Assembly: GCA_036824045.1 (NCBI GenBank) | Contig: DAITAZ010000007.1 | Coordinates: forward strand, 1-64,000 | Length of the DNA stretch: 64,000 bases | From: DAITAZ01 sp036824045 | GTDB lineage: Bacteria > Pseudomonadota > Gammaproteobacteria > Burkholderiales > Rhodocyclaceae | Reading direction: 5' to 3' | Shown here: one piece after another, positions 31,638-40,416 of the stretch | How positions within the stretch are numbered: the first letter of the stretch is position 1 | Layout: the number at the start of each line of letters is the position of its first letter | Made by a program: the position numbers and the translations under genes | Notes under the pieces: model-generated | The model's input: only the letters and a program-made list of their open reading frames with translations | What the model was told of the DNA's origin: nothing | Databases searched by the model: none

Positions 31638-32774
31638 GTGACCCTGCGCATTGCTCTGGTCCGCCAGCGCTACAACCCCTTTGGCGGCGCCGAGCGCTTC
31701 GTCGAGGGGGCGCTGGCGGCGCTCCAGGCCCATGATCTGGCGGTGACCCTGATCGCCCGGGAATGGAGCGGCGAGCAGGCGCCCCGCCATCGGGTGATCA
31801 CCTGCAATCCGCCCTACAAGGGCCGGCTGGCACGGGACCGTTCCTTTGCCGCCTGCGTCCGCCAGGTGCTGGAGCGGGAAGGGTTCGATCTGGTCCAATC
31901 CCACGAGCGCATTGCCGGCTGCGACATCTTCCGCGCGGGCGACGGCGTGCACGCCGCCTGGCTGGAACAGCGCGCCCGCCAGCAGGGCGCCCTGGCGCGG
32001 CTGGCGGCGCGGCTCAACCCCTGGCACCGTTACACCCTGGCCGCCGAACGGGAAATGTTCGCCGACCCCCGCCTGAAGGCGGTGATCTGCGTCTCGGAAC
32101 TGGTCAAGCGGGACATCCAGCGTTTTTTCCAGGTCCCCGAAGCCAAACTGCACGTGATCTACAACGGGGTGGACCTGGAACACTTCCACCCCGGACTCGG
32201 GGACGCCCATCGGCGTCTGCTGCGGGACAGCCTTGGCATCCCCCAGGCGGCGCCGCTATTCGTCTATGTGGGCTCCGGTTTCGAGCGCAAGGGCGTGGCG
32301 CCGTTGCTGACGGCCCTGGCCGGCGTGGCCGGGGCCCATGCCCTCGTGGTGGGCCACGACAAGTACGCCGCCCGCTACCGGCGTCAGGCGCAGCGGCTGG
32401 GGCTGGCCGGGCGGGTGCATTTCTCCGGCGGCGTGCAGGACGTGCGGCCGTACTACGGCGCGGCGGACGCGTTCGTGCTGCCCACCCTCTACGAGCCGCT
32501 CTCCAACGCTGTGCTGGAGGCCTTGGCCTGCGGTCTGCCGGTGGTGGTGAGCGAGCAGTGCGGCGCCGCCGAGCTGGTGACACCGGGCGTCAGCGGCTAC
32601 GTGTGCGACGCCCTCGACGTGGCCGCCCTGCGTCGCCATCTGCAGGCCCTGGCAGCGCCGGGAGCCGCCGCCGCCATGCGGGTAGCGGCCCGGGGCGCGG
32701 TGGCGCACCTCGCCCGCGCCGCCATGGGGGAACGGCTGATGGCGCTGTACCGCCAACTGATCGCGGCCCGGTGA
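31638..32774 (+). CDS. GT4 glycosyltransferase, probable LPS core glycosyltransferase (WaaG-like)
   Basis: 378 residues from the GTG at 31638. GT-B fold: N-terminal ALVRQRYNPFGGAERFVE glycine-rich acceptor loop, HERIAGCDIFRAGDGVHAAWLEQR, hinge ICVSELVKRDI, YNGVDLEHF, and C-terminal EPLSNAVLE (E-x7-E catalytic motif). The arrangement resembles WaaG, which adds the first outer-core hexose, but the acceptor cannot be set from sequence alone. Confidence 0.83.
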   Translation: MTLRIALVRQRYNPFGGAERFVEGALAALQAHDLAVTLIAREWSGEQAPRHRVITCNPPYKGRLARDRSFAACVRQVLEREGFDLVQSHERIAGCDIFRAGDGVHAAWLEQRARQQGALARLAARLNPWHRYTLAAEREMFADPRLKAVICVSELVKRDIQRFFQVPEAKLHVIYNGVDLEHFHPGLGDAHRRLLRDSLGIPQAAPLFVYVGSGFERKGVAPLLTALAGVAGAHALVVGHDKYAARYRRQAQRLGLAGRVHFSGGVQDVRPYYGAADAFVLPTLYEPLSNAVLEALACGLPVVVSEQCGAAELVTPGVSGYVCDALDVAALRRHLQALAAPGAAAAMRVAARGAVAHLARAAMGERLMALYRQLIAAR

Positions 32775-32786
32775 CCGACCATCCGT

Positions 32787-32792
32787 TATAAT
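32787..32792 (+). promoter_or_regulatory. Consensus -10 box upstream of msbA
   Basis: TATAAT at 32787-32792, 24 bp before the msbA ATG. The -35 region lies in the end of the preceding gene and is poor (GC-rich), so a weak internal promoter is the best reading. Confidence 0.4.
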
Positions 32793-32815
32793 CCCCTGTT
32801 TTCCCGCCCGTTTTC

Positions 32816-34633
32816 ATGTCCTCCCAGCCGCTTTCCAGTCGCGAGCTCTACTTCCGCCTGCTGAGTTACGTCCGCCCGTACTGGAAGATCTTTGTACTCG
32901 CCATGGTGTGCATGGCGGCCTCGGCGGCGACCGAGCCCCTGTTCCCGGCCCTCATGGGCCAATTGCTGGATGTGGGCTTTGGCGCGGGCAAGGCCAAGGC
33001 CGGGGCGGAAAGCCAGGCGGGCGAATTCCTCGGCCGCCTGCTCGATGGCACCAATCCTTACGTGTTTCCGGTGCTCATCATCGCCATCTTCCTCACCCGC
33101 AGCATCCTTGGCTTCATTGCCGACTACCTGTTCTCCTGGGTGTCGAACCGGGTGGTCACCAATCTGCGCGACGCCATGTTCGACCGCATGGTGACCTTGC
33201 CCACCACCTACTTCGACAACCAGTCCACCGGCGCCCTGATTTCCAAGATCGCCTACGACGTGAGCGGCGTCACCGCCGCCGCCACCAACGTGGTCACCGT
33301 GATGGTCAAGGACTCCATGGCGGTGATCGGCCTGCTGGTATGGCTGATGTGGCTCAACTGGAGCCTGACGCTCATCGTGCTGGTGATGATCCCGGTGATC
33401 GGTCTGGCGGTGCGGGTGTTCAGCCGTCGCCTGCGGGACGTGAGCCGCGGCGCGCAAAAGAGCTTCGGTTTCATCACCCACGTGCTGGAAGAGAGCATCG
33501 CCGCCCACAAGGTGGTCAAGATCTTCGGCGGGCAGGACTACGAGCGCCGCCGCTTCCACGAGGCCAACAACCGCCAGCGCGGCTTCAACATGCGCTACAC
33601 CGTGGCGGCCGGCACCCAGGGGCCCATGGTGCAGTTCGCTGCCGCCGTGGTGCTGGCCATCATCGTCACCATCACCCTGCACCAGTCGGCAACCGACAAG
33701 GCCACCGTGGGCGGTTTCGTGTCCTTCATGATGGCGATGCTCATGCTGCTGGCGCCCCTGAAGCGCCTGACCGATGTGAACGCCCCCCTGCAGCGGGGGC
33801 TGGCGGCGGCGGAAAGCGTGTTCGAGCTGATGGACGAAACGCCGGAGGACGACCGGGGCACCCAGGAACTGGGCCGGGCCCGGGGGGCGCTCAGCTTCGA
33901 TAACGTCACCTTCGCTTATCCGGGTGCCAACCGGCCGGCGCTGGAGGGCATCACCCTGGACATCCGTCCGGGTGAGACGGTGGCCCTGGTGGGCGCCTCG
34001 GGCAGCGGCAAGACCACCATCGCCAACCTGGTGCCCCGCTTCTACCACCCGGGCAGCGGGCGCATCCTGGTGGATGGCTCCGACGTTGAAGGCATCCGCC
34101 TGGCCTCGCTGCGGGCCAATGTGGCGTTGGTGAGCCAGGACGTGGTGCTGTTCAACGACTCGGTGGCCGCCAACATCGCCTACGGCGCCATGGCCGGCGC
34201 CACCCGGGAGCAAGTGCGGGAAGCCGCCCGCGCCGCCCATGCCCTGGATTTCATCGAGGCCATGAGCGAAGGCTTCGACACCCTCATCGGCGAGAACGGG
34301 GTGAAGCTCTCCGGTGGCCAGCGCCAGCGCCTGGCCATTGCCCGCGCCATCCTCAAGGACGCGCCCATCCTGGTGCTGGACGAAGCCACCTCGGCCCTGG
34401 ACACCGAATCCGAGCGGCGGGTCCAGGCCGCCCTGGACGAGCTGATGAAGCACCGCACCACCCTGGTCATCGCCCACCGCTTGTCCACCATCGAAAACGC
34501 CGACCGCATCGTGGTCATGGACCGGGGCCGTATCGTCGAGGTGGGCAGCCACGCCGAACTGCTGGGGCAGGATGGCGTCTATGCCAAGCTGCATCGCATC
34601 CAGTACGCGCTGGAGGCGGCTGACCAGAAATGA
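32816..34633 (+). CDS. msbA: Lipid A/LPS flippase MsbA
   Basis: 605 residues. Half-size ABC exporter: six helices in the first 330 residues (FLTRSILGFIADYLFSWVSNRVV..LRDAMFDRMVTLPTTYFDN is the typical MsbA start), then the ATPase with Walker A GASGSGKTT, LSGGQRQRLAIARAIL, LVLDEATSALDTESE and VIAHRLSTIENAD. Flips lipid A-core to the outer leaflet of the inner membrane, fitting the surrounding core-glycosylation genes. The stop overlaps the next GT4 gene. Confidence 0.93.
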   Translation: MSSQPLSSRELYFRLLSYVRPYWKIFVLAMVCMAASAATEPLFPALMGQLLDVGFGAGKAKAGAESQAGEFLGRLLDGTNPYVFPVLIIAIFLTRSILGFIADYLFSWVSNRVVTNLRDAMFDRMVTLPTTYFDNQSTGALISKIAYDVSGVTAAATNVVTVMVKDSMAVIGLLVWLMWLNWSLTLIVLVMIPVIGLAVRVFSRRLRDVSRGAQKSFGFITHVLEESIAAHKVVKIFGGQDYERRRFHEANNRQRGFNMRYTVAAGTQGPMVQFAAAVVLAIIVTITLHQSATDKATVGGFVSFMMAMLMLLAPLKRLTDVNAPLQRGLAAAESVFELMDETPEDDRGTQELGRARGALSFDNVTFAYPGANRPALEGITLDIRPGETVALVGASGSGKTTIANLVPRFYHPGSGRILVDGSDVEGIRLASLRANVALVSQDVVLFNDSVAANIAYGAMAGATREQVREAARAAHALDFIEAMSEGFDTLIGENGVKLSGGQRQRLAIARAILKDAPILVLDEATSALDTESERRVQAALDELMKHRTTLVIAHRLSTIENADRIVVMDRGRIVEVGSHAELLGQDGVYAKLHRIQYALEAADQK

Positions 34634-35757
34634 GTTCCACACCCTCATCCATGCATATCGTCCATACCGAAGCCTCCTGCGGCTGGGGCGGGCAGGAGCT
34701 GCGCATCCTGGCCGAGTCCCAGGGCATGATTGCCCGCGGGCATCGGGTCACCCTGCTGTGCCCGCCCGAGGCCAAGATCTACCCCGCCGCGCAGGAACGG
34801 GGCATCCCTGCCGTGGCCCTGCCTGTCGGCCGCAAGAACGCTGCCGGCCTGCTGGCCATGCGCCGCTGGCTTGCCGGGAACCCGGTGGATGTGGTCAATA
34901 CCCACAGCTCCACCGATTCCTGGCTGGTGGCCCTGGCCTGCGCCACCCTGGGCGCCAAGGCGCCGCCGGTGGTGCGCACCCGCCACATCTCGGCGCCCGT
35001 GCCGGGCAATGCGCCCACCCGTTGGCTGTACGTGAAGAGCTGCCGCCGGGTGGTGACCACGGGGGAGAGACTCCGTCAGGATCTCCTGGCCACCCTGGGC
35101 TGCCCTGCCGATCACCTCATCTCCATCCCTACCGGCATCGACACCCACCGCTTTGCCCCGGGGGACAAGGCAGCGGCCCGCGCTGCCCTGGGCCTGCCCG
35201 CGGCAGCCCTGCTGGTGGGCATCGTGGCCACCCTGCGCAGCTGGAAGGGCCACCGTTTCCTGATCGAGGCCTTTGCCCGTCTGCCCCGGCCCGACGCCCG
35301 GCTGGTGATCGTGGGCGACGGCCCCAAGCGGGACGAACTGCAGCAGCAGATCCAGGCGCTGGGCCTGGCGGACCGGGTGGTCATGCCCGGCAATCGGGAG
35401 GACGTGCCGGAATGGCTGCGGGCGCTGGATATCTTCGTGCTGCCGTCTTACGCCAACGAGGGGGTGCCCCAGGCGCTGATGCAGGCCATGCTCTCCGGCC
35501 TGCCGGCCATCACCACCCTCATCGGCGGCATGGGCGAGGTCTCCATTGACGACCGGACCTCCCTGGTCATCCCGCCCCAGGACACGGATGCCCTGGCCGG
35601 CGCCCTGCAGCGCATGGCGGAGGAACCGGCGCTGCGGGCCCGGCTGGGGCAGGCGGCGCGGGCCCATTGCGAGCGCCACTGCAGTTTTGAAGGCATGGTG
35701 GCGCGCATGGAGGCCGTCTTCGCGCGCGCCGTGGCCGAGGCGGCGCAGCGCCGGTGA
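34630..35757 (+). CDS. GT4 glycosyltransferase of the LPS cluster
   Basis: 375 residues, ATG in an ATGA overlap with msbA. N-terminal MHIVHTEASCGWGGQELRILAESQGM acceptor loop, SIPTGIDTHRFAPGD hinge, GIVATLRSWKGHRFLIEAF donor region, EGVPQALMQAMLSGLPAITT (E-x7-type motif, with Gln at the second position). Probably adds a sugar to the LPS core or a surface glycan. Followed by a GTGA-coupled GT9 gene. Confidence 0.83.
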   Translation: MSSTPSSMHIVHTEASCGWGGQELRILAESQGMIARGHRVTLLCPPEAKIYPAAQERGIPAVALPVGRKNAAGLLAMRRWLAGNPVDVVNTHSSTDSWLVALACATLGAKAPPVVRTRHISAPVPGNAPTRWLYVKSCRRVVTTGERLRQDLLATLGCPADHLISIPTGIDTHRFAPGDKAAARAALGLPAAALLVGIVATLRSWKGHRFLIEAFARLPRPDARLVIVGDGPKRDELQQQIQALGLADRVVMPGNREDVPEWLRALDIFVLPSYANEGVPQALMQAMLSGLPAITTLIGGMGEVSIDDRTSLVIPPQDTDALAGALQRMAEEPALRARLGQAARAHCERHCSFEGMVARMEAVFARAVAEAAQRR

Positions 35758-36863
35758 GCCGCCTTTCCGGACGCCTGCACCTTGCCCGCCGGGCCGCCAT
35801 CCGGGCCCTGCTGCCCCGGCGTGCGCCGGGGCAGCCCCAGCGCATTCTGGTGGCCCATCATTTCCTGCTGGGCGACACCATGATGCTGGCGGCGCTTTTT
35901 GCCCGCCTGCGGGCCCGCCATCCCCAGGCCCGGATCGTCACCACTGTCCCCGCAGCCTTTGCGCCCCTGTTCCAGACCCGCCCCTACGGGGTGGAAGCCT
36001 GGCCCTATGCGCCGCGGGATGGCGCCAACCTGCGGGACCTCAGCCGTCGCGCCGACGCGCTGGGCGGCTTCGATCTGGCCCTCGTGCCGGGCGACAACCG
36101 CTACGCGCTGCTCGCCCGTGCCCTGGGCAGCCGGTGGGTGCGCGCCTTCGCCGACGACACCCCGCGCTGGAAGAACCGCCTGTGCGACGAACTGATCCCC
36201 TGGCCTGCCGAGCCCACCAATCTCGCCGATCTGCTGGCCCTGCTGGCAGGACCGGACCTGGGCCTGCGCTTTTGCTCCGGTGACTGGCCGCCGCCAGCCG
36301 CCGCCCCCGTGCCCCTGCCCGACGGTCCCTACGCCGTGCTGCATCTGGGCGCCCGCTCCCCGCTGCGTTTCTGGGATGCGGCGGGCTGGGCCAGCGTTGC
36401 CCGGGAACTGGCGGCGCGGGGGATCACCCCCCTGTGGAGCGCCGGCGCCAAGGAGGTGGCGCTGGTGCAGGCAGCCGACCCGGAAGGGCGCTACCCCAGC
36501 CTCGCCGGCGGCCTGGACCTGCCCCAACTGTGGCAGGTGTTTGCCGGGGCGCGGGTGCTGGTCTGCCCCGATACCGGTGTGGCCCACCTGGGCAAGGTGG
36601 TGGGCGTGCCCACCGTCTGCCTGTTCGGGCCGGGTTCGCCGCAGCTCTACGACGGGGGCGCTTTCTGGGCCGATGCGCCCTTTGCCGCCGTCGGCCCGGC
36701 CGACTTTCCCTGCCGCGACCAGCAGGACCTCTTCAAGCGGGAGCTGTCCTGGGTCCGCCGCTGCCACCGCGGCCCCGCCCAGTGCTCCGAGGCCCGCTGC
36801 ATGCGGACCATCTCCGCCGAGCAGGTGCTGGCCGCCATCGAACAATTGCTTGCCTCAACATGA
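35754..36863 (+). CDS. Family 9 glycosyltransferase (heptosyltransferase-like)
   Basis: 369 residues from a GTG at 35754 overlapping the previous stop. GT9 marks: RILVAHHFLLGDTMMLAALFARLRARHPQARIV, VLHLGARSPLRFWDAAGWASVA, and FAGARVLVCPDTGVAHLGKVVGVPTVCLFGPGSP. The catalytic-site region near residue 14-30 replaces the usual GD(I/V)L with GDTMM. The Cys-rich C-terminal segment (FPCRDQQ..RRCHRGPAQCSEARCM) is typical of LPS heptosyltransferases of the ADP-heptose group. ATGA overlap with the DUF4254 gene. Confidence 0.83.
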   Translation: MSRLSGRLHLARRAAIRALLPRRAPGQPQRILVAHHFLLGDTMMLAALFARLRARHPQARIVTTVPAAFAPLFQTRPYGVEAWPYAPRDGANLRDLSRRADALGGFDLALVPGDNRYALLARALGSRWVRAFADDTPRWKNRLCDELIPWPAEPTNLADLLALLAGPDLGLRFCSGDWPPPAAAPVPLPDGPYAVLHLGARSPLRFWDAAGWASVARELAARGITPLWSAGAKEVALVQAADPEGRYPSLAGGLDLPQLWQVFAGARVLVCPDTGVAHLGKVVGVPTVCLFGPGSPQLYDGGAFWADAPFAAVGPADFPCRDQQDLFKRELSWVRRCHRGPAQCSEARCMRTISAEQVLAAIEQLLAST

Positions 36864-37480
36864 GTCTGACTGCCATGCCCCATGCGCTGACCGCCGCCGC
36901 CATCACCCGCTTTCACGACGACTGCCTGGCCCGGGCCGACTGGGCCAAGGCCGTGCCCGCCCGCTTTGATGCCGGCGTCTGGCAGTTCATTGAGCTGAAC
37001 CACCGTTACAACAACCTGCTGTGGGACGAAGAAGACCTTGCCCGCCGCCGCGACGTGCCGGACAGCGCCATCGCCGCCAACAAGCGTGCCATCGACGGCT
37101 ACAACCAGAAGCGCAACGACGCCATCGAGAAGGTGGATGAGGTGTTGCTCACGGCGCTGGTCGGAGTGACCCCGCAGGCGGATGCACGGCTCAACTCCGA
37201 GACTGCCGGCAGCATGGTGGACCGGCTCTCCATCCTCTCGCTCAAGATCCGGGCCATGGGGGAGCAGACCCGCCGCACCGACGCCAGTCCGGAGCACATC
37301 GACGCCTGCCGCCAGAAGCTCGCCCGTTTGCAGGAGCAGCGCGGCGACCTGGGCGCCTGCCTGGACCGCCTGCTGGCCGAAGCCCGGGCGGGCACCGCCT
37401 ATTTCAAGGTGTACCGCCAGTTCAAGATGTACAACGACCCCACCATGAACCCCTACCTCTACGGGGGCAAGCAGGGCTGA
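36860..37480 (+). CDS. DUF4254 domain protein
   Basis: 206 residues, all-helical by eye, soluble, no signal peptide. Conserved wording such as FIELNHRYNNLLWDEEDLARR, SETAGSMVDRLSILSLKIRAM and the C-terminal YRQFKMYNDPTMNPYLYG defines the DUF4254 family, which is regularly found in LPS/surface-glycan clusters of Gram-negatives. The biochemical role is unknown. Last gene of the plus-strand LPS operon, coupled to the GT9 gene by a 4-base overlap. Confidence 0.85.
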   Translation: MSLTAMPHALTAAAITRFHDDCLARADWAKAVPARFDAGVWQFIELNHRYNNLLWDEEDLARRRDVPDSAIAANKRAIDGYNQKRNDAIEKVDEVLLTALVGVTPQADARLNSETAGSMVDRLSILSLKIRAMGEQTRRTDASPEHIDACRQKLARLQEQRGDLGACLDRLLAEARAGTAYFKVYRQFKMYNDPTMNPYLYGGKQG

Positions 37481-37508
37481 GCGGCCCCGGGGTTCCCGCC
37501 CCGCGGGT

Positions 37509-38531
37509 TCAGGTCGCGCCCACCAGCGCGTCCACTGCCGCCAGCACGGTCTCGTCCGCCAGTTCGCTGACTGCCTTGCGCGCTTCGAGCCAGCGGGCGC
37601 GGGGGCCCAGCGGTGCCCATTGGGACGGGGGCGGCGAGACATCGGTCTCGGCGAAAAAGCCCAGTACGCCGCCCGGACTGGCGGCGGCGAAATGCATCAG
37701 GCCGCTGTCGGGGAAGATGGAGCTGCGGGCGTTCCAGATCAGCCCGAGGGCAGGCTGCAGCGGCCCGCGGAAGGGATGGATGGCCGGCTCGCCCGCGGCC
37801 AGCACCGGCTCGGCGGTGTCGTCGTCCCCCGGGTAGAGGGGGTTGTCGCTCTTGCCCGGGGTCCACATGAACACCGTTTTCAGCCCGTGGCGGGCGTCCA
37901 GGGTCCGGGCCCAGCGCAGAATCTGCCCGGTGTCCGGTTGCTTCTTGGCCCGCCGTGCCCCCAGGCCCAGCACCACGTAGCCGCCGGGGGCCAGACCCCG
38001 TTCCCGCAGCCAGCCTTCGGCGAAGGCCTGGGCCTCCCCGGTCAGGGCGTAGCGGGGGTAGGGGAGCTGGGCCGGGAGGTCCAGCCCCAGCGGGGTGAGC
38101 AGACCCGCCAGCCGCCGCGCTTCGTGTTCGTTCGCCCGCTCGGGCAGCGCATCGCTGAGGCCGGCGTAAGCTTTGCCCGCCCCGCAGTAGGCCACCGTGC
38201 GGTGGCCGCCGACCCACAGGCCGCGCTTGATCGCCCGATGGGATTCGCTGCCGTTGCCGACGATCACCCAGTCAAAGCGCTCCCGACGCAGGGCGAAAAA
38301 CTGCACCGCCTGTTCCCAGGCCGCGGCGAGGCTCACCTGGCCGCCATGCTTGACGCGCCGATAGACCCACAGCCGGTCCACGTCCGGGTTGCCCGTGAGC
38401 ACCCAGGCGTTGTAATCGTTGGCCAGCACGTGGATCTCGGCCTGAGGCTGCTGCTGCCGCAGCCAGGCCAGCATCGGGGTGGTGAGCAGCATGTCGCCGA
38501 TCTTGTCACGCTTGAGGATCAGGATTTTCAT
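37509..38531 (-). CDS. Family 9 glycosyltransferase
   Basis: 340 residues. MKILILKRDKIGDMLLTTPMLAWLRQQQPQAEIHVLANDYNAWVL is the GT9 N-terminal domain; VVLGLGARRAKKQPDTGQILRWARTL and IFPDSGLMHFAAASPGGVLGFFAET form the donor side. Its start lies inside the end of the upstream GT9 gene (26-base overlap). The C-terminal sequence PPPSQWAPLGPRARWLEA resembles ADP-heptose transferases whose acceptor is unknown. Confidence 0.83.
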   Translation of the reverse strand: MKILILKRDKIGDMLLTTPMLAWLRQQQPQAEIHVLANDYNAWVLTGNPDVDRLWVYRRVKHGGQVSLAAAWEQAVQFFALRRERFDWVIVGNGSESHRAIKRGLWVGGHRTVAYCGAGKAYAGLSDALPERANEHEARRLAGLLTPLGLDLPAQLPYPRYALTGEAQAFAEGWLRERGLAPGGYVVLGLGARRAKKQPDTGQILRWARTLDARHGLKTVFMWTPGKSDNPLYPGDDDTAEPVLAAGEPAIHPFRGPLQPALGLIWNARSSIFPDSGLMHFAAASPGGVLGFFAETDVSPPPSQWAPLGPRARWLEARKAVSELADETVLAAVDALVGAT

Positions 38532-39579
38532 GGTGGCGAAAGCGGTTGAAGTCCTCAGCGGCCAGCGGCCGCAGCAGGCAGTCGGGGAGCAGGGCACTGA
38601 CGTCCGGTGCAGGCAGCGCGCGCCCGGCGCCGTGGGCGAGCACGGCGCGCAGGCACAGCGGGTCCTGGCAGCGGGTGGCATCGCAGTGGCGATTGCCCAG
38701 AGCGGCCAGGCGTTGCGTGGCGGCGGCGGGCTGGCCGGGGAGCACCACCTTTTGGGGTTCGGTGGGCCCGAAGAACACCGTGGCAGGAATGCCCATGGCG
38801 GCGGCCAGGTGATACAGCCCGGTGTCGGTTCCGGCCCAGGCGCCCAGTTGGCGGTACAGGGCCAGCAGTTCGTCCAGGCTGGAAAAGGTTCGCCACTGGG
38901 CCCCGGCGGGCAGGGGCTGCCGGCGCAGGGTTTCGGCACCGCTGTCCCGCGGATTGACGATGACCCACAGGGGGCGCTCCGGCCACTGGCGCCGGGCCCA
39001 GGCGAGCAGGTCGGCGAGCATGGGCGCGTCCAGGCTGCGCCGGGGCTCGTCCGCCAGGGGCACCAGGGCGACCGCTGCGTGGGCGGCAAGGGCCGCGGGG
39101 ACGCGCTCTGCGCGCAGCCGCGCCAGGCCCAGCCGCTGGGGCAGGGGGAGCTCCGCATCCAGGAGCCGGGCCACCCGCCAGGCGGGGGCGGCGCGGCTTT
39201 CGAATGTGTCAAAGGTGGCCGGTGGTGGCCAGGCGTCGAACGCGTCGGGAAAACGCCCGTCCACAAAGAGCTTGCGCCGGGCGCGCACCAGTCGGGCCAG
39301 CCGCTCGATGGGCCGGCCAAACCCCCACAGCACCAGGAGCGCATCGAAGGCGGGGCGGCTCAGCCGCCAGGCCAGCGCCCGGGCGAACATGGTCAGCCGC
39401 CGCTCGAAGCCCACCACCCGGATGCCGGGTTCGCCCGCCAACAGCCTGGCGTAGTCGGCGCGGGTGAAGAAGGTGATCTCGTCTTCGGGATGGCGGTCGC
39501 GCCAAGCCTGCACGGTGGCGAAGGAAACCAGGGTGTCGCCGAGCTTGGCACGGACGACAAAGAGCAGGCGGCGGCTCAC
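38506..39579 (-). CDS. Family 9 glycosyltransferase
   Basis: 357 residues from a GTG at 39579. RRLLFVVRAKLGDTLVSFATVQAWRDRHPEDEITFFTRADY is the GT9 N-terminus; LLALYRQLGAWAGTDTGLYHLAAAMGIPATVFFGPTEPQKVV is the C-terminal donor block. Four cysteines near the C-terminus (HCDATRCQDPLCLRA) echo the other heptosyltransferases here. Second gene of the three-gene minus-strand unit. The first 80 bp upstream hold only a 28-codon ORF ending in a GTGA overlap, not convincing as a gene. Confidence 0.82.
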   Translation of the reverse strand: MSRRLLFVVRAKLGDTLVSFATVQAWRDRHPEDEITFFTRADYARLLAGEPGIRVVGFERRLTMFARALAWRLSRPAFDALLVLWGFGRPIERLARLVRARRKLFVDGRFPDAFDAWPPPATFDTFESRAAPAWRVARLLDAELPLPQRLGLARLRAERVPAALAAHAAVALVPLADEPRRSLDAPMLADLLAWARRQWPERPLWVIVNPRDSGAETLRRQPLPAGAQWRTFSSLDELLALYRQLGAWAGTDTGLYHLAAAMGIPATVFFGPTEPQKVVLPGQPAAATQRLAALGNRHCDATRCQDPLCLRAVLAHGAGRALPAPDVSALLPDCLLRPLAAEDFNRFRHHENPDPQA

Positions 39580-39658
39580 GGGGCCCCCGTCCCGTTGCGG
39601 CGCGGCGTCTGCTTCAGGACAGGCATCGCGGCACCTTGGGGCGGCCGGGCGGGCGTGC

Positions 39659-40237
39659 TCATGGCGTGCCCCCGTCGGCGTAGCGGTTTTTGACGACCCG
39701 GGCGGGCACCCCCACCAGCACCGAGCCCGGCGGGCAGGAGCGGGTGACCACGGCGCCGGCGCCCACCACCGAGCCAGCGCCGATCTCGACCCCGGCCAGG
39801 ATGGTGGCGCCGGCGCCGATCCAGGCTCCGTCGCCAATGCGGATGGGCGCGCCTTCGAGCGCCTGCGCCTTGATGCTGCGGGCTGGGTCGTCGAAGCGGT
39901 GGCTGTAGGAGATGAGCCGGGCGTGGGGTCCGATCAGCACGTCGGCGCCGATATCCACACCGCCCGTGCCATTGACCACCGTGAAGTTGTTGATCTCGGC
40001 GCCCGGGCCAATGCGGATCCCGCCTCGGCTGCCCTGGAGCAGGGCATAGCGGTTGATGGCCACCCGGTCGCCCAGGGTGACGCCGCCACCACCGTCCGCG
40101 TCCACAATGGCGCGGGAGTGGATCTTGCAGCGGGCGCCCAGGCGGATGGCCTCCGGGCGCTTCAGCTCGGCGCTGAAGGAAACATGGCTGTGGCCGCCCA
40201 GGCGGGCGCGGAGGATGAAGACGAGTTTGCTGAACAC
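39659..40237 (-). CDS. Left-handed beta-helix (hexapeptide) acyltransferase
   Basis: 192 residues with about ten [LIV]-G-x4 hexapeptide turns, e.g. VDIGADVLIGPHARLIS, PIRIGDGAWIGAGATILAGVEIGAGSVVGAGAVVT, and SHRF, the region of the catalytic histidine. Ends with the WbbJ/LacA-type VLVGVPARVVK. Probably O-acetylates a sugar of LPS or O-antigen. First gene of the minus-strand unit, divergent from the ligase-GT9 fusion. Confidence 0.87.
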   Translation of the reverse strand: MFSKLVFILRARLGGHSHVSFSAELKRPEAIRLGARCKIHSRAIVDADGGGGVTLGDRVAINRYALLQGSRGGIRIGPGAEINNFTVVNGTGGVDIGADVLIGPHARLISYSHRFDDPARSIKAQALEGAPIRIGDGAWIGAGATILAGVEIGAGSVVGAGAVVTRSCPPGSVLVGVPARVVKNRYADGGTP

Positions 40238-40416
40238 GGTGGCTGAACGGGTTGAGCGGGGGCGCGAACACAGTGCTCGCCGGGGTGCCGGCAGTGCGCC
40301 GCAACGCCCTCCTGCGGCCCCGCGGGCGTAGTCATCGCTACGGCGGCGGCTTGCACCGGTCAGCTATAATAGCCCATTGATCCCCTGTGCCGACGCGCCC
40401 GGACATTCCCCCTCGC

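Noticed and set aside
39577..39662. 28-codon ORF ending in a GTGA overlap with the GT9 gene at 39579
   Set aside because: Pro/Arg-rich, not distinguishable from chance in GC-rich DNA; no conserved feature seen.
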